From assembly GCF_945915435.1 (NCBI RefSeq), contig NZ_CAMEFG010000024.1, forward strand, positions 1 through 55,541: DNA of 55,541 nt, read 5' to 3'. A program made the translations under genes and the position numbers. Shown piece by piece: positions 45,192 through 52,557 of the stretch. The notes below the pieces were generated by a model. It searched no databases. It was not told the origin of the DNA and worked only from the letters and a program-made list of their open reading frames with translations. This DNA comes from an uncultured Paracoccus sp. (GTDB lineage Bacteria; Pseudomonadota; Alphaproteobacteria; Rhodobacterales; Rhodobacteraceae). Position 1 is the stretch's first letter, and every line of letters begins with the position of its first letter.

Positions 45192-45206
45192 GTTCCTGTG
45201 ACGTTC
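45192..45206 (-). promoter_or_regulatory. LexA box (orphan, right copy)
   Basis: GTTC-CTGTGAC-GTTC, the same repeat on the opposite strand, 34 bases after the left copy. The two flank a 12-codon frame (45163-45201) and a TGCAC...GTGCA dyad (45158-45176). The surrounding gap 45048-45297 has no convincing gene. Confidence 0.7.
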
Positions 45207-45297
45207 GATCACTAGATCCCGTCCTACTGATTGTGGCCTCAGGCACTCTTACAGAGATAAGCTGTTCGGTTGCCGGGGTCGGCGACCAAGTCCTAGG

Positions 45298-45630
45298 CTA
45301 CAGCCCCGCCGACCATGGAGCTACCCGCTCGCCGATCCCCGCCCTCAGGGTGCTGGCGATTCGCTTCAGCTCATCTGATCGCAAGCCGGAATTTGTGATG
45401 TTGAGGGCCGCCCACCAGGCGCGATGTAGCATCTCCCCTTTGGGGTGCGAGGCGCAGGCAAGGCGCAGCGCCTCGGCTACCCCTTCAAAGCCCCGAACAT
45501 CCTCATAAACCGTATCTTTCACAGCCTTATCGAGGCAGTCCAAGGCATCTGACAGGGCTTCATCGGCGGCAATCTGCTCCGACCATGCGCCGCCAAAACT
45601 GACGTTGGATAGCTGTCGCTTTCTGTCCAT
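45298..45630 (-). CDS. Unknown 110-residue protein, LexA-box promoter
   Basis: I do not recognise this protein. It is soluble and mostly helical by composition (WSEQIAADEALSDALDCLDKA, then VAEALRLACASHPKGEMLHRAWWA), with two Cys and a C-terminal Arg/Gly segment. The ATG at 45630 follows GGTGG; a longer open frame begins at 45681 but would overlap the LexA box. It is divergent from the Y-family polymerase and both share the LexA box at 45651-45665, so it is probably a DNA-damage-induced gene. Confidence 0.65.
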   Translation of the reverse strand: MDRKRQLSNVSFGGAWSEQIAADEALSDALDCLDKAVKDTVYEDVRGFEGVAEALRLACASHPKGEMLHRAWWAALNITNSGLRSDELKRIASTLRAGIGERVAPWSAGL

Positions 45631-45650
45631 TTCGCCACCTTGCCCCATGA

Positions 45651-45665
45651 GAACATTTAGGGAAC
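45651..45665. promoter_or_regulatory. LexA box between divergent SOS genes
   Basis: GAAC-ATTTAGG-GAAC, an exact match to the alphaproteobacterial consensus, between the starts of the 110-residue protein (45630) and the polymerase (45701). Confidence 0.85.
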
Positions 45666-45700
45666 ATATGACGCCGGCCAAAGATTCTGCAAGGTGCGAT

Positions 45701-46903
45701 ATGGGACCCTTCCGAACCCTCTACATCGACATGAACTCTTTCTTCGCGAGCGTTGAGCAGCAGCTTGATCCGTCGATCCGTGGTCGGCCAGTGGCAATCA
45801 CCGCAATGGAAAATGAGAAGGGTTGCTGCGTTGCTGCCAGTTACGAGGCAAAAGCCTTCGGCGTCAAAACCGGAACCAGCGTCCCTGATGCACGGCGCCT
45901 GTGCCCCGGCATCGTGTTCCTGCCGTCCCGCCACCGGCTCTATGTCCGGTTCAATTTGCGGGTCGCCGCTGTGCTAGACAGGTATGCCGAGCTGGAGCGG
46001 ATCCGTTCGGTGGACGAATTCCAGATTGTGCTATCTGGCGATGCAACCGATCTGGATGGCGCAGGTAAACTGGTCGCCGCACTGAAATCCGCCGTATCGG
46101 CCGAGGTGGGGGAATGCCTCAGGTTCAGCGCAGGGATCGGGCCAAATCATCTGCTGGCCAAGATTGCCGGAAAGCTGGAAAAGCCTAACGGCTTTCAGTG
46201 GCTGTGGCCCGGTAATATGCCTGATCGGATCGCCCATATGATGCTGGACGATTTGCCGGGGATCTCGACCGCAATGAAGGAGCGCCTGGAGCGGGCGGGG
46301 ATCCGCGATGTCCCGTCACTCTGCCGGCTGGAGCCTCGCCACGCCCGCGCGATCTGGCGATCCGTCGAGGGCGAGAGATTCGTGCGATCGCTGCAAGGCG
46401 CGCCCATCCCCTTGGTCCAGACCACGCGCGGCGGTTTCGGCAACAGCAAGGTGCTGGCGCCGGAGTTTCGCGATCCTCTATCCGCCTACCTTGTCTCTCG
46501 ATGGTTGGTCGAAAAGGCCGCGACCCGCCTGCGCCGCGAGGGCCGGGTCGCCGCGCGCTTCAGTTTGCATCTTTCCCCGATGGGGCGGCACACCTGGTCC
46601 GCATCCATGCGCTGCGCAGCAACCCAGGACACGCTTGAGTTCATGCGGATCAACCGGGCGCTTTGGCGCATGGCATGGCCTTCGATCAGGGGGCGCAAGC
46701 TGGCCGGGATCGGGGTGCATCTCAGCGACGTGGATTTTCTCACGGCGCGGACGGGCGACCTGCTGCTGCCAATCGCACCTGCGGAGAGGACACAGGGCGA
46801 GCGGATTTCAGCAGCCGCAGATTTCATCAACCAGCGCTTCGGCGCAGGCACAATCACCTTCGGGATCAACCAGCCGCATCCGGGTTTTTTTGAGAGGGGA
46901 TGA
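45701..46903 (+). CDS. Y-family translesion DNA polymerase
   Basis: A 400-residue DinB/UmuC-type polymerase. Catalytic residues are present: YIDMNSFFASVEQ (Asp in the first motif), SYEAKAFGVKTG and the carboxylate pair in SVDEFQIVL (usually S-I-D-E). Then two helix-hairpin-helix-like segments (DDLPGISTAMKERLERAGI) and a little-finger domain to residue 400. No C-terminal clamp or zinc motif is evident. ATG 45701 has AAGGTG upstream and fits the fold; an ATG at 45668 is possible. The LexA box predicts SOS induction. Confidence 0.88.
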   Translation: MGPFRTLYIDMNSFFASVEQQLDPSIRGRPVAITAMENEKGCCVAASYEAKAFGVKTGTSVPDARRLCPGIVFLPSRHRLYVRFNLRVAAVLDRYAELERIRSVDEFQIVLSGDATDLDGAGKLVAALKSAVSAEVGECLRFSAGIGPNHLLAKIAGKLEKPNGFQWLWPGNMPDRIAHMMLDDLPGISTAMKERLERAGIRDVPSLCRLEPRHARAIWRSVEGERFVRSLQGAPIPLVQTTRGGFGNSKVLAPEFRDPLSAYLVSRWLVEKAATRLRREGRVAARFSLHLSPMGRHTWSASMRCAATQDTLEFMRINRALWRMAWPSIRGRKLAGIGVHLSDVDFLTARTGDLLLPIAPAERTQGERISAAADFINQRFGAGTITFGINQPHPGFFERG

Positions 46904-46907
46904 TCCA

Positions 46908-47519
46908 TCATTCGAGGATCCGCAGCGTCCCGTCTGGCAAGGGCCGCTGCAACATTTTCGCGACATCCCACGGCGCCGACATCCATGTTTGCCATTCGTC
47001 TGCCCGCAGGATCACTGGCATCGCCTTGGGGTGGACAGCGCCGACCTCCGCGTTCGGTGGGCAGGTCAGGAAGCCGAACAGATCATCCGTAGTCTCGCCG
47101 TCCCTCACCTTGCGAATACTGGTCCATCCGCGAACCTCGATCCCGGCGAACATCATTGGCTCACCGCGGGCTGGCTCGAACCAGACCGGTTTACGGTCCT
47201 TACCAGGCTCACTGAACGCTTCGATAGGCACGAGGCAGCGATGGGCCGGAGCTATCCACCTCCGCCAATGCGGACTGGATGTGTTTCGGATGTTGGTCAC
47301 GCCGCTGTCGCGCCCAGAAGCTGGCAGGTATTGCGGTGGCGTGGGCATGCCCCAACGTGCCTGGACAATTTCTGGGCCATCATCACCACTGCGGATGATC
47401 GGCGCGAGCCGGTCGGGATAGGCTTCGGCCGGCCAAGGGTGATTGCCGGTTCGGTCTGCCGATGGAAACAAGCTGACGATCTCTGCTGCGGTTGAGCGGG
47501 GTCGATAAAGGTTGCACAA
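46908..47519 (-). CDS. SOS response-associated peptidase (SRAP, HMCES/YedK)
   Basis: A 203-residue SRAP protein that crosslinks to abasic sites in single-stranded DNA through Cys2 and shields them. It has the invariant start MCNLYRP, NIRNTSSPHWRRW, RCLVPIEAFSE (with the catalytic Glu) and VHPKAMPVIL (with the catalytic His). Convergent with the polymerase, four bases apart. GAAC-N7-GAAT at 47543-47557 ahead of it is one base off a LexA box. Confidence 0.92.
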   Translation of the reverse strand: MCNLYRPRSTAAEIVSLFPSADRTGNHPWPAEAYPDRLAPIIRSGDDGPEIVQARWGMPTPPQYLPASGRDSGVTNIRNTSSPHWRRWIAPAHRCLVPIEAFSEPGKDRKPVWFEPARGEPMMFAGIEVRGWTSIRKVRDGETTDDLFGFLTCPPNAEVGAVHPKAMPVILRADEWQTWMSAPWDVAKMLQRPLPDGTLRILE

Positions 47520-47542
47520 ACTTAACGGCCTCCAAGCTGTAA

Positions 47543-47557
47543 GAACTCAGGCGGAAT
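47543..47557 (-). promoter_or_regulatory. Degenerate LexA box before the SRAP gene
   Basis: GAAC-TCAGGCG-GAAT, one mismatch to the consensus, 24 bases before the ATG. Confidence 0.45.
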
Positions 47558-47583
47558 AGATCTGATCTCGGCTGGAATTGCAG

Positions 47584-47616
47584 AAAAAGGCCCCGAATGA
47601 CCGAAGCAGGCGGGGC
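47584..47616 (-). terminator. Terminator of the small phage-remnant operon
   Basis: On the minus strand GCCCCG and CGGGGC pair around a 15-base loop and are followed by CTTTTT, downstream of the 27-residue peptide gene. Confidence 0.7.
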
Positions 47617-47669
47617 GAGAGCGCCTTCAGGAAAGTATAAGCCTAACGTCAGACGGGCGAAGGGGTTCC

Positions 47670-47753
47670 CTAATCCCTCGCCCCGCCCACGACGACCATG
47701 ATCCCGACCACGACAAACGCGGCATAGGCTACCTTCGCAACCTCCCACATCAT
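47670..47753 (-). CDS. 27-residue membrane peptide
   Basis: One short hydrophobic segment (VAYAAFVVVGIMVVVGG) with a charged tail, beginning MMWEVAK. The ATG overlaps the stop of the frame before it. A similar peptide follows the small membrane protein of the prophage (51396-51542), so it is likely a phage lysis-region or accessory peptide. Confidence 0.5.
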   Translation of the reverse strand: MMWEVAKVAYAAFVVVGIMVVVGGARD

Positions 47754-47934
47754 CGCGTCACCGCCCTGCCCGACAGGACCTCGACCTTGTCGCCACACAT
47801 CAGCAGCGCGAGGCGATCCTGGCGCCACAGGCTTTCCACCTGCACATCGCTGATCGAGCCGGACGTGATCAGCGCCGGACGGTCGCAGGGGTCCGCCAGC
47901 CAGTCGAAATACGTGGTCGGCCCTTACCGGCCAT
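47750..47934 (-). pseudogene. Frameshifted small phage gene
   Basis: It begins ATG-GCC-GGT-AAG-GGC (MAGKG) and after about six codons must shift frame to continue as TYFDWLADPCDRPALITSGS and on to LLMCGDKVEVLSGRAVTR, which reads like a coherent protein of about 60 residues. In the natural frame the downstream part has a TAA just before it and no start codon. One missing base near 47914 explains this. Family not recognised. Confidence 0.5.
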
Positions 47935-48078
47935 TCACCATCGCGCGGATTCTGTCTGGCGGCATACCCAGAAGCAGTCATTCGACAGCGCGTGCGGCAA
48001 TTCCAAGCCTCTTTCGCCGGCAACGCGGACGAAGCCGCCGCTCGGACCGCCCCTAGACCTTTTCAAGCAGGCCTCGGA
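47935..48078 (-). pseudogene. C-terminal fragment of an unknown protein
   Basis: Open frame ending GERGLELPHALSNDCFWV and then VCRQTESARW before a TGA. It has no good start codon, only TTG (about 48065), and stops abut the next gene. It looks like the remaining end of a longer gene. Weak evidence. Confidence 0.35.
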
Positions 48079-48175
48079 AACTTGGGATCGATTGCTTGCT
48101 TCACGTTAGATAATAAAAGGAGTGGCGGCGCTCGAGACGGAAATCTCTGGCCAGCTTCTCTTCTGGGGCATACGA

Positions 48176-49198
48176 ATGATCCTCTACAAAACGATCGCCT
48201 TGCAGTATGGGCGCTATCTCACAACCGGACAGCCCGGCGACGAACATGATCCCGTTGGGCACAAGGTTCCGACAGAGGAAACCCGCACGCAGCGGCAGGG
48301 CATACTCCACGATCTCACCGCGGCACGGATTTACCTGCTCGACCATCGAGCTGCAAACTATCTCGACAGCCTGCGAATGGATGTCCAGGGCAGGCCGTGG
48401 GAGGATCCGCAGGAAACCCACATTCGTGACTATGTCCTCGAAGTTGATTTCCCCCAAGGTCTTGTCTGGGTCGAATACGACAGCCGAAACCTATGGGAGA
48501 ACCGCATTGCGCGCGGTCTCACCACCATGAGCAAAGAGGAGCTGAGTATCTGGCATCAGCGGGGATTCTTGTTCGACAATCGGTCTCCTGACACGATGAC
48601 CGTGCGACTGTTCTCTGCCATGACCGATCATAGCTTCCTGGACTCACCCCTCACGCTGGTCCTGAATAAGTCGCAAGGCGGTCGCCCGGACTTTGACGAT
48701 GCGAGCTGGCAACCTCAGATGAACGTCATCTCGGCGCATTTGCAGCTCGGCACCGGCAACCAAGTGGACGAAGTGAGGGACTTCCTAGAGGAGCATAAAG
48801 GCCATCTCGGCTACGAGATGGTAATCGGTTTCATGCTATTTGCGGCGCTCGCAGCGCGCGAGGACGATCTTTTGACACAAGAGATGCCGAGCCTCTCGGC
48901 TTCGCAGACGAAGACGGCACGTAAATTCGGCAAAAGCTGGATGACTGAGACGCTCCGGTCGCATGTCACGATTCGGATCGGTCCTGCTGGTGAACGGCAC
49001 CTCACCGAGCGCGAGGCGCGGCATCAGTTTGAAGAGGCGCAGGCTTCCGGCCGCGCGACACCGACGAAACACTGGGTTAGCGAGCACGAAAGGCGCTATG
49101 CGAATGGCAAGGTGGTACGGGTCCGCGCGCACAAGCGGGGCCGACTTCCAGATCAGGAGTTGCAGGTGCGGGTGGTGGGACCACGATTAGAGAGCTGA
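48176..49198 (+). CDS. Unknown 340-residue protein of the accessory region
   Basis: I cannot assign a function. The protein is soluble, with a helical N-terminal half, a strand-rich piece (LEVDFPQGLVWVEYD), a hydrophobic helix (YEMVIGFMLFAALAA) and a basic C-terminus (KHWVSEHERRYANGKVVRV, then HKRG). The HW-x3-H-x-RR ... GK-x-V ... H-x-RG ending is reminiscent of phage proteins in the AcrVA2-like group; that similarity is by eye and weak. The ATG 48176 is used; a GTG at 48122 extends it in frame. Lies between phage fragments and the OLD nuclease. Confidence 0.6.
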   Translation: MILYKTIALQYGRYLTTGQPGDEHDPVGHKVPTEETRTQRQGILHDLTAARIYLLDHRAANYLDSLRMDVQGRPWEDPQETHIRDYVLEVDFPQGLVWVEYDSRNLWENRIARGLTTMSKEELSIWHQRGFLFDNRSPDTMTVRLFSAMTDHSFLDSPLTLVLNKSQGGRPDFDDASWQPQMNVISAHLQLGTGNQVDEVRDFLEEHKGHLGYEMVIGFMLFAALAAREDDLLTQEMPSLSASQTKTARKFGKSWMTETLRSHVTIRIGPAGERHLTEREARHQFEEAQASGRATPTKHWVSEHERRYANGKVVRVRAHKRGRLPDQELQVRVVGPRLES

Positions 49199-49590
49199 AC
49201 TGCCCTGCAACTCCACCTGAAGCGGTTGAAATCAGCGGCGATGCGTGTGTTGTTGAGAGCGGCCCTGAGCTGCCGTTCAGGCCAAGTTCTGCTGATGACC
49301 GTTCACAGCCCTTCCGCGACATTCGTGACCAGCGCAACACCGCGATCAAGGCCGACACGAAGGGGAACAGGTGGACCTGCGGAACGGAGGGCACTGCAGA
49401 GAAGCATCCATGGTTGCGTAACCCTACAAGCAGGCGGGAGAAGCCTCGCAGTTCCAGCAACATGAGAGTCGGAGCGTGTCCAGTACGCCATAAGTACGAC
49501 TTTGCATTGACAGTGCGCTTAAGGGCCAGCAACTTGTACGAATCTCGGGCGTTCTTTACCCGTCTAGCTTACAGAACGAGGACGACAAAT
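49199..49590 (+). other. 392-bp stretch without an assigned gene
   Basis: One plus-strand frame stays open through this gap into the nuclease frame, but without ATG, GTG or TTG before 49414. Its reading (SGPELPFRPSSADDRSQ, TKGNRWTCGTEGT) could be the leftover of a truncated gene. TTGACA occurs at 49507-49512 without a matching -10. Confidence 0.4.
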
Positions 49591-51291
49591 TTGCGAATTA
49601 CGAACGTTTCCGCGAAAAACTTCCGCACACTTCAAGACTTTTCCATTAACTTTAATCACAACTACTGCGCGATTTCTGGACGCAATAACTGTGGGAAGTC
49701 CTCAATACTAAGAATTGTTCAGCATTTTTTGGTGAAAAATAGTGACGACCCGTTCTTCATGTTCGATGAAAGTAAAATCGACTTCGCGAGTGACAAGACG
49801 AAATGGATCTTGAATAACGATGACGGAATAGAAGTCTCCATCTCAATCGATGTTCTTGAGTACGAGGATTCCGAAGTATTTTTCGTAATTAAATCTTACC
49901 TCGGAGACAAGGCAGCTGGCCGCACATACACATTAAAATTCACTCATCAATTTATAGATGAAACCACCACAAACCTAGCATGTCAGATAAACGGCAGTCA
50001 GGTTGAGGACCGCATTGGCAGCGAGATCCTGAAGAAGATACGAAGCACCAACTCTATTATCTTTCATAACTCTGTGATGCCTGGAAGGTCTTTCTATTTT
50101 GGTGGACAGAGGATGCTCGAGGTTGTCGAGGCTCACTTTTCAGCTGAAGATAGAAGCAAAATCTCTCGTGCTCAAACAACGTTGCAGAAGAGGATAAAAT
50201 CCGCAACGAAGCAGCACAAAAGTGAAATTGATAAGCTACTCGGCAAATTAAAAGATAAATATCAGGTCGAACTTGCGACGGTCGATAGAGGGAAGCCTTC
50301 GTCTTACAGCCTAGAGGTGAAGTTGCTTGATAAAAGTGTTGATGTTCCGTTGAAGGACTGGGGCGCTGGAACACAAAATAGGACTCGGCTTCTCATGACA
50401 CTGCTGGAAGCGATCAGAAAGAAAAGCCACACGGATGATCAAGAAAGGCTGACGCCTGTTCTCCTCGTAGAGGAGCCCGAAAGCTTTTTGCACCCGTCAG
50501 CTCAAAGCGATTTTGGGCAAGTGCTAGCAGGGTTGGCCGATGAGCATGAGATTCAGATTATCGCCACTACGCACAGCCCGTACCTTCTGAATATGAAAGA
50601 GCCATTGGCAAACACATTGCTCGACAGAAAGACTTTCCGAGGGGCGCTAAAGGAGACTGTGCGCATTTCTACTGATGGTGAAAGATGGATGCTTCCATTC
50701 TCGAAGATCTTGGGCGTTGTTCCGGAAGAGTTCCAAGAGTGGTCTCAGATATTCAGCGCTGGAACCGGCAAAGTAGTATTGGTGGAGGGAGACATAGACG
50801 TCGAGTACTTTGCGCACTTCAGAGATAAACATGCAGACATCTACAAAATTGGAGAAGATGTCGAGATCCTTCCCTACAATGGAAAAGATGCCCTAAAAAA
50901 CACGCAAATCCTCAAGTTTATGATAGGTCGAATGGAAAGGGCGTTTATCACGTTTGACTTGGATGCCAAGGGTGAGGTTCAGAAAAAACTTGAGGCTTTG
51001 GAGCTGGTCGAAGGGAGGGACTTTTGCGCGATCGGAGAAGATTCCCCGGGTGGTAGATGCATAGAGGGATTGCTCCCTAAAACTATCAAGTCAGAGGTCT
51101 ATGCTGATAACGCTGATCTTGTTCAGGCCATGGGGTCTGCCGATTCTAAAGAGAAGAATACTGCGCGGAACGCTTTAAAAACCAAACTACTTGAGGCCAC
51201 GAAAAACTCTGGATTGCCCAGCAAGGATTTTCCTCAGTTCAAAAAATTATTCGACCAGATACATAAGGGGCTCTTTAGTGCGGATCCCTGA
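49591..51291 (+). CDS. OLD-family ATPase-Toprim endonuclease
   Basis: A 566-residue class 1 OLD-type protein: N-terminal ABC-like ATPase (NVSAKNFRTLQDF, Walker A GRNNCGKSS, Walker B VLLVEEPESFLHP, switch His TTHSP) joined to a C-terminal Toprim domain (VLVEGDIDVEYF with Glu, TFDLDAKG with the acidic pair). OLD proteins act as nucleases in phage exclusion and DNA repair. Start TTG 49591 is chosen for GAGGA eight bases upstream and the conserved LRITNVSAKNF start; an upstream TTG at 49414 is open. Base composition is clearly AT-richer than the neighbours, a sign of transfer. No helicase partner as in Gabija is seen. Confidence 0.85.
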   Translation: MRITNVSAKNFRTLQDFSINFNHNYCAISGRNNCGKSSILRIVQHFLVKNSDDPFFMFDESKIDFASDKTKWILNNDDGIEVSISIDVLEYEDSEVFFVIKSYLGDKAAGRTYTLKFTHQFIDETTTNLACQINGSQVEDRIGSEILKKIRSTNSIIFHNSVMPGRSFYFGGQRMLEVVEAHFSAEDRSKISRAQTTLQKRIKSATKQHKSEIDKLLGKLKDKYQVELATVDRGKPSSYSLEVKLLDKSVDVPLKDWGAGTQNRTRLLMTLLEAIRKKSHTDDQERLTPVLLVEEPESFLHPSAQSDFGQVLAGLADEHEIQIIATTHSPYLLNMKEPLANTLLDRKTFRGALKETVRISTDGERWMLPFSKILGVVPEEFQEWSQIFSAGTGKVVLVEGDIDVEYFAHFRDKHADIYKIGEDVEILPYNGKDALKNTQILKFMIGRMERAFITFDLDAKGEVQKKLEALELVEGRDFCAIGEDSPGGRCIEGLLPKTIKSEVYADNADLVQAMGSADSKEKNTARNALKTKLLEATKNSGLPSKDFPQFKKLFDQIHKGLFSADP

Positions 51292-51395
51292 TCCACATCT
51301 ATTTCAGGAGGTCCACTTCGTGCGCATCACGGTCATTCGTCTAGGACACAGCGAATGACCGCTCCCCGCCCTTTTCGCCGATCTGACGAAAGGCA

Positions 51396-51542
51396 TCACG
51401 CAGGTGCCATACCAGCGCTCGCTATAAGCGCTTCGCTCCCCGCTGCATCGCGAGGCACCCTGCCACCGTCAACGCCGATCACGACCATCACCCCGAGGGC
51501 GACAAGGGCGGCATCGGCCGCCCCTGCTATAAGCCAGGTCAG
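51396..51542 (-). CDS. Possible small membrane peptide after the prophage membrane protein
   Basis: Reads LTWLIAGAADAALVALGV and on to MVVIGVDGG, ending at a TGA at 51398-51396. The hydrophobic stretch resembles the 27-residue peptide at 47670-47753. No ATG, GTG or TTG stands at its head; CTG 51542 is the only candidate and overlaps the preceding stop. Either a non-standard start or a decayed gene. Confidence 0.3.
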   Translation of the reverse strand: MTWLIAGAADAALVALGVMVVIGVDGGRVPRDAAGSEALIASAGMAPA

Positions 51543-51772
51543 GTCACGCCGCCGATGCGCTTGACGATGCGCGACCAGATCGCGGTGACCCCGAACGTGG
51601 CCCCTCCACTGAGCAGGAGCGCCAGCCCGCCAGCGGTCCAGTCGGCAGCGGCAGAGATGGACAGGCAGATGTTATCCGGGCCGGTGAGTTGGGCGACCCC
51701 GGCGGCCACCAGCGCCCCGGACAGGGCGTAGAGGACGTATCGGGTTCCCAGGGCGATTACACCTTTGAGCAT
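51539..51772 (-). CDS. Small membrane protein, putative holin
   Basis: A 77-residue protein with two hydrophobic segments (YVLYALSGALVAAGVAQL and WTAGGLALLLSGGATFGVTAI) and a basic C-terminus (RIVKRIGG). Size, topology and position directly after the endolysin gene fit a phage holin. AAAGGA precedes the ATG by six bases. Confidence 0.7.
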   Translation of the reverse strand: MLKGVIALGTRYVLYALSGALVAAGVAQLTGPDNICLSISAAADWTAGGLALLLSGGATFGVTAIWSRIVKRIGGVT

Positions 51773-51783
51773 GGGTTATCCTT

Positions 51784-52377
51784 TCACATGGTGAGGTAAA
51801 CGAGGATGGCCACGGCCACCGCGGCGATGATCATCACGGGCGTCATGTCAGGGTCGTGGTTGGGGGCGGGCTTCGGACTGCCTGCCGGATCGATCGACAT
51901 GGAGATGGCCGTGTCCCGCACGGAGTTGACGCGGGACGACCAGCCCTTGCCGAAGCGCGACCACGTGGACAGGCCGCGCAGGAAGCCCATGCGCAGATCA
52001 CAGGCCCGGTCGATCACCGCTTCGGGATGCGCCTGCCGGGCCGCCGCCAGAGTCTGCGGGCCGACCTTGCCGTCAGCCGTCACGCCGAGGGCCTGTTGCA
52101 GCCACCGCGCGCCGCGCGACACACCGCTGTTCACCGCCCCATCGAAGGCCACCAGATCGAGGCCGGGCGGCAGGTCGTCGCCCCGCACCGGGTCCCAGAA
52201 GTCGCGGCGATAGATCTGCGCAGCACGGGCGCGGGTCATGTTGCGGATATCCTCTTTCGGATAGGACCGCTTGCTGATGCCCATGTTCGTCTCGCCGCCG
52301 GGGTCTACCGGGTCGTTGACGTAACCCCCTTCCGAGGCCAGCACATGCGCAAGGCAGCGCTCGAAGTTGTCTTTCAT
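51784..52377 (-). CDS. Phage endolysin, GH108 lysozyme-like with C-terminal membrane segment
   Basis: A 197-residue muramidase. The N-terminal GH108-type motif HVLASEGGYVNDPVDPGGET carries the catalytic Glu in SEGGY, followed by NMGISKRSYP and FDGAVNSGVSRGARWLQQAL. Around 115-150 lies a peptidoglycan-binding-like part (GKVGPQTLAAARQ). The C-terminus, after a Pro-rich linker, is a hydrophobic segment (VMIIAAVAVAILVYLTM), so it may be membrane-tethered. GAGGAAA precedes the ATG. Terminator 52392-52423 lies just upstream. Confidence 0.88.
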   Translation of the reverse strand: MKDNFERCLAHVLASEGGYVNDPVDPGGETNMGISKRSYPKEDIRNMTRARAAQIYRRDFWDPVRGDDLPPGLDLVAFDGAVNSGVSRGARWLQQALGVTADGKVGPQTLAAARQAHPEAVIDRACDLRMGFLRGLSTWSRFGKGWSSRVNSVRDTAISMSIDPAGSPKPAPNHDPDMTPVMIIAAVAVAILVYLTM

Positions 52378-52391
52378 GGCATTTCCTCACG

Positions 52392-52423
52392 AAAAAGCCC
52401 GCACGAGGCGGTGCCCGCGCGGG
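52392..52423 (-). terminator. Terminator or attenuator just before the endolysin gene
   Basis: On the minus strand CCCGCGC pairs with GTGCGGG (one G-U) and CTTTTT follows, ending 15 bases before the endolysin ATG. Confidence 0.6.
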
Positions 52424-52473
52424 TGGAAATCGGTGTTTCGCCCAACTATTGCTGGCCGAAAGGGTGCTGATCG

Positions 52474-52520
52474 CCGATATGGGAATCACCATATCGGGCG
52501 ATATCGGAATTCCGATATCG
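52474..52520. repeat. Two adjacent near-identical dyads
   Basis: Dyad 1 is CCGATATGG-N6-CCATATCGG (52474-52497). Dyad 2 is a perfect 22-bp palindrome with arms CGATATCGGAA (52499-52520). They read as a 25-bp tandem repeat. Located in the gap between the spanin-like and endolysin genes, upstream of the terminator at 52392-52423. Likely protein-binding operators or mRNA hairpins. Confidence 0.7.
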
Positions 52521-52557
52521 GGCGCAGCTGGCGATGTTGTAAGCGGTCGTTACAAGT

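Larger units (their letters stand above)
47584..48078 (-). mobile_element. Decayed phage gene block
   Basis: Three small consecutive minus-strand reading frames, abutting or overlapping (TGAATG, then TGATG), end in a terminator. One is truncated, one frameshifted and one intact. No integrase is present. The rest of 47520-48175 holds nothing else that I can support. Confidence 0.55.

Noticed and set aside
45233..45508. 91-codon plus-strand frame near the LexA pair
   Set aside because: It overlaps the 110-residue minus-strand gene almost completely and lacks a ribosome site.
49077..49532. 151-codon minus-strand frame
   Set aside because: No domain-like pattern and no ribosome site; it runs opposite the end of the 340-residue gene.
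49591..51291. Gabija GajA or PARIS component
   Set aside because: No GajB helicase follows, and the Toprim domain is fused, unlike the split PARIS pair.
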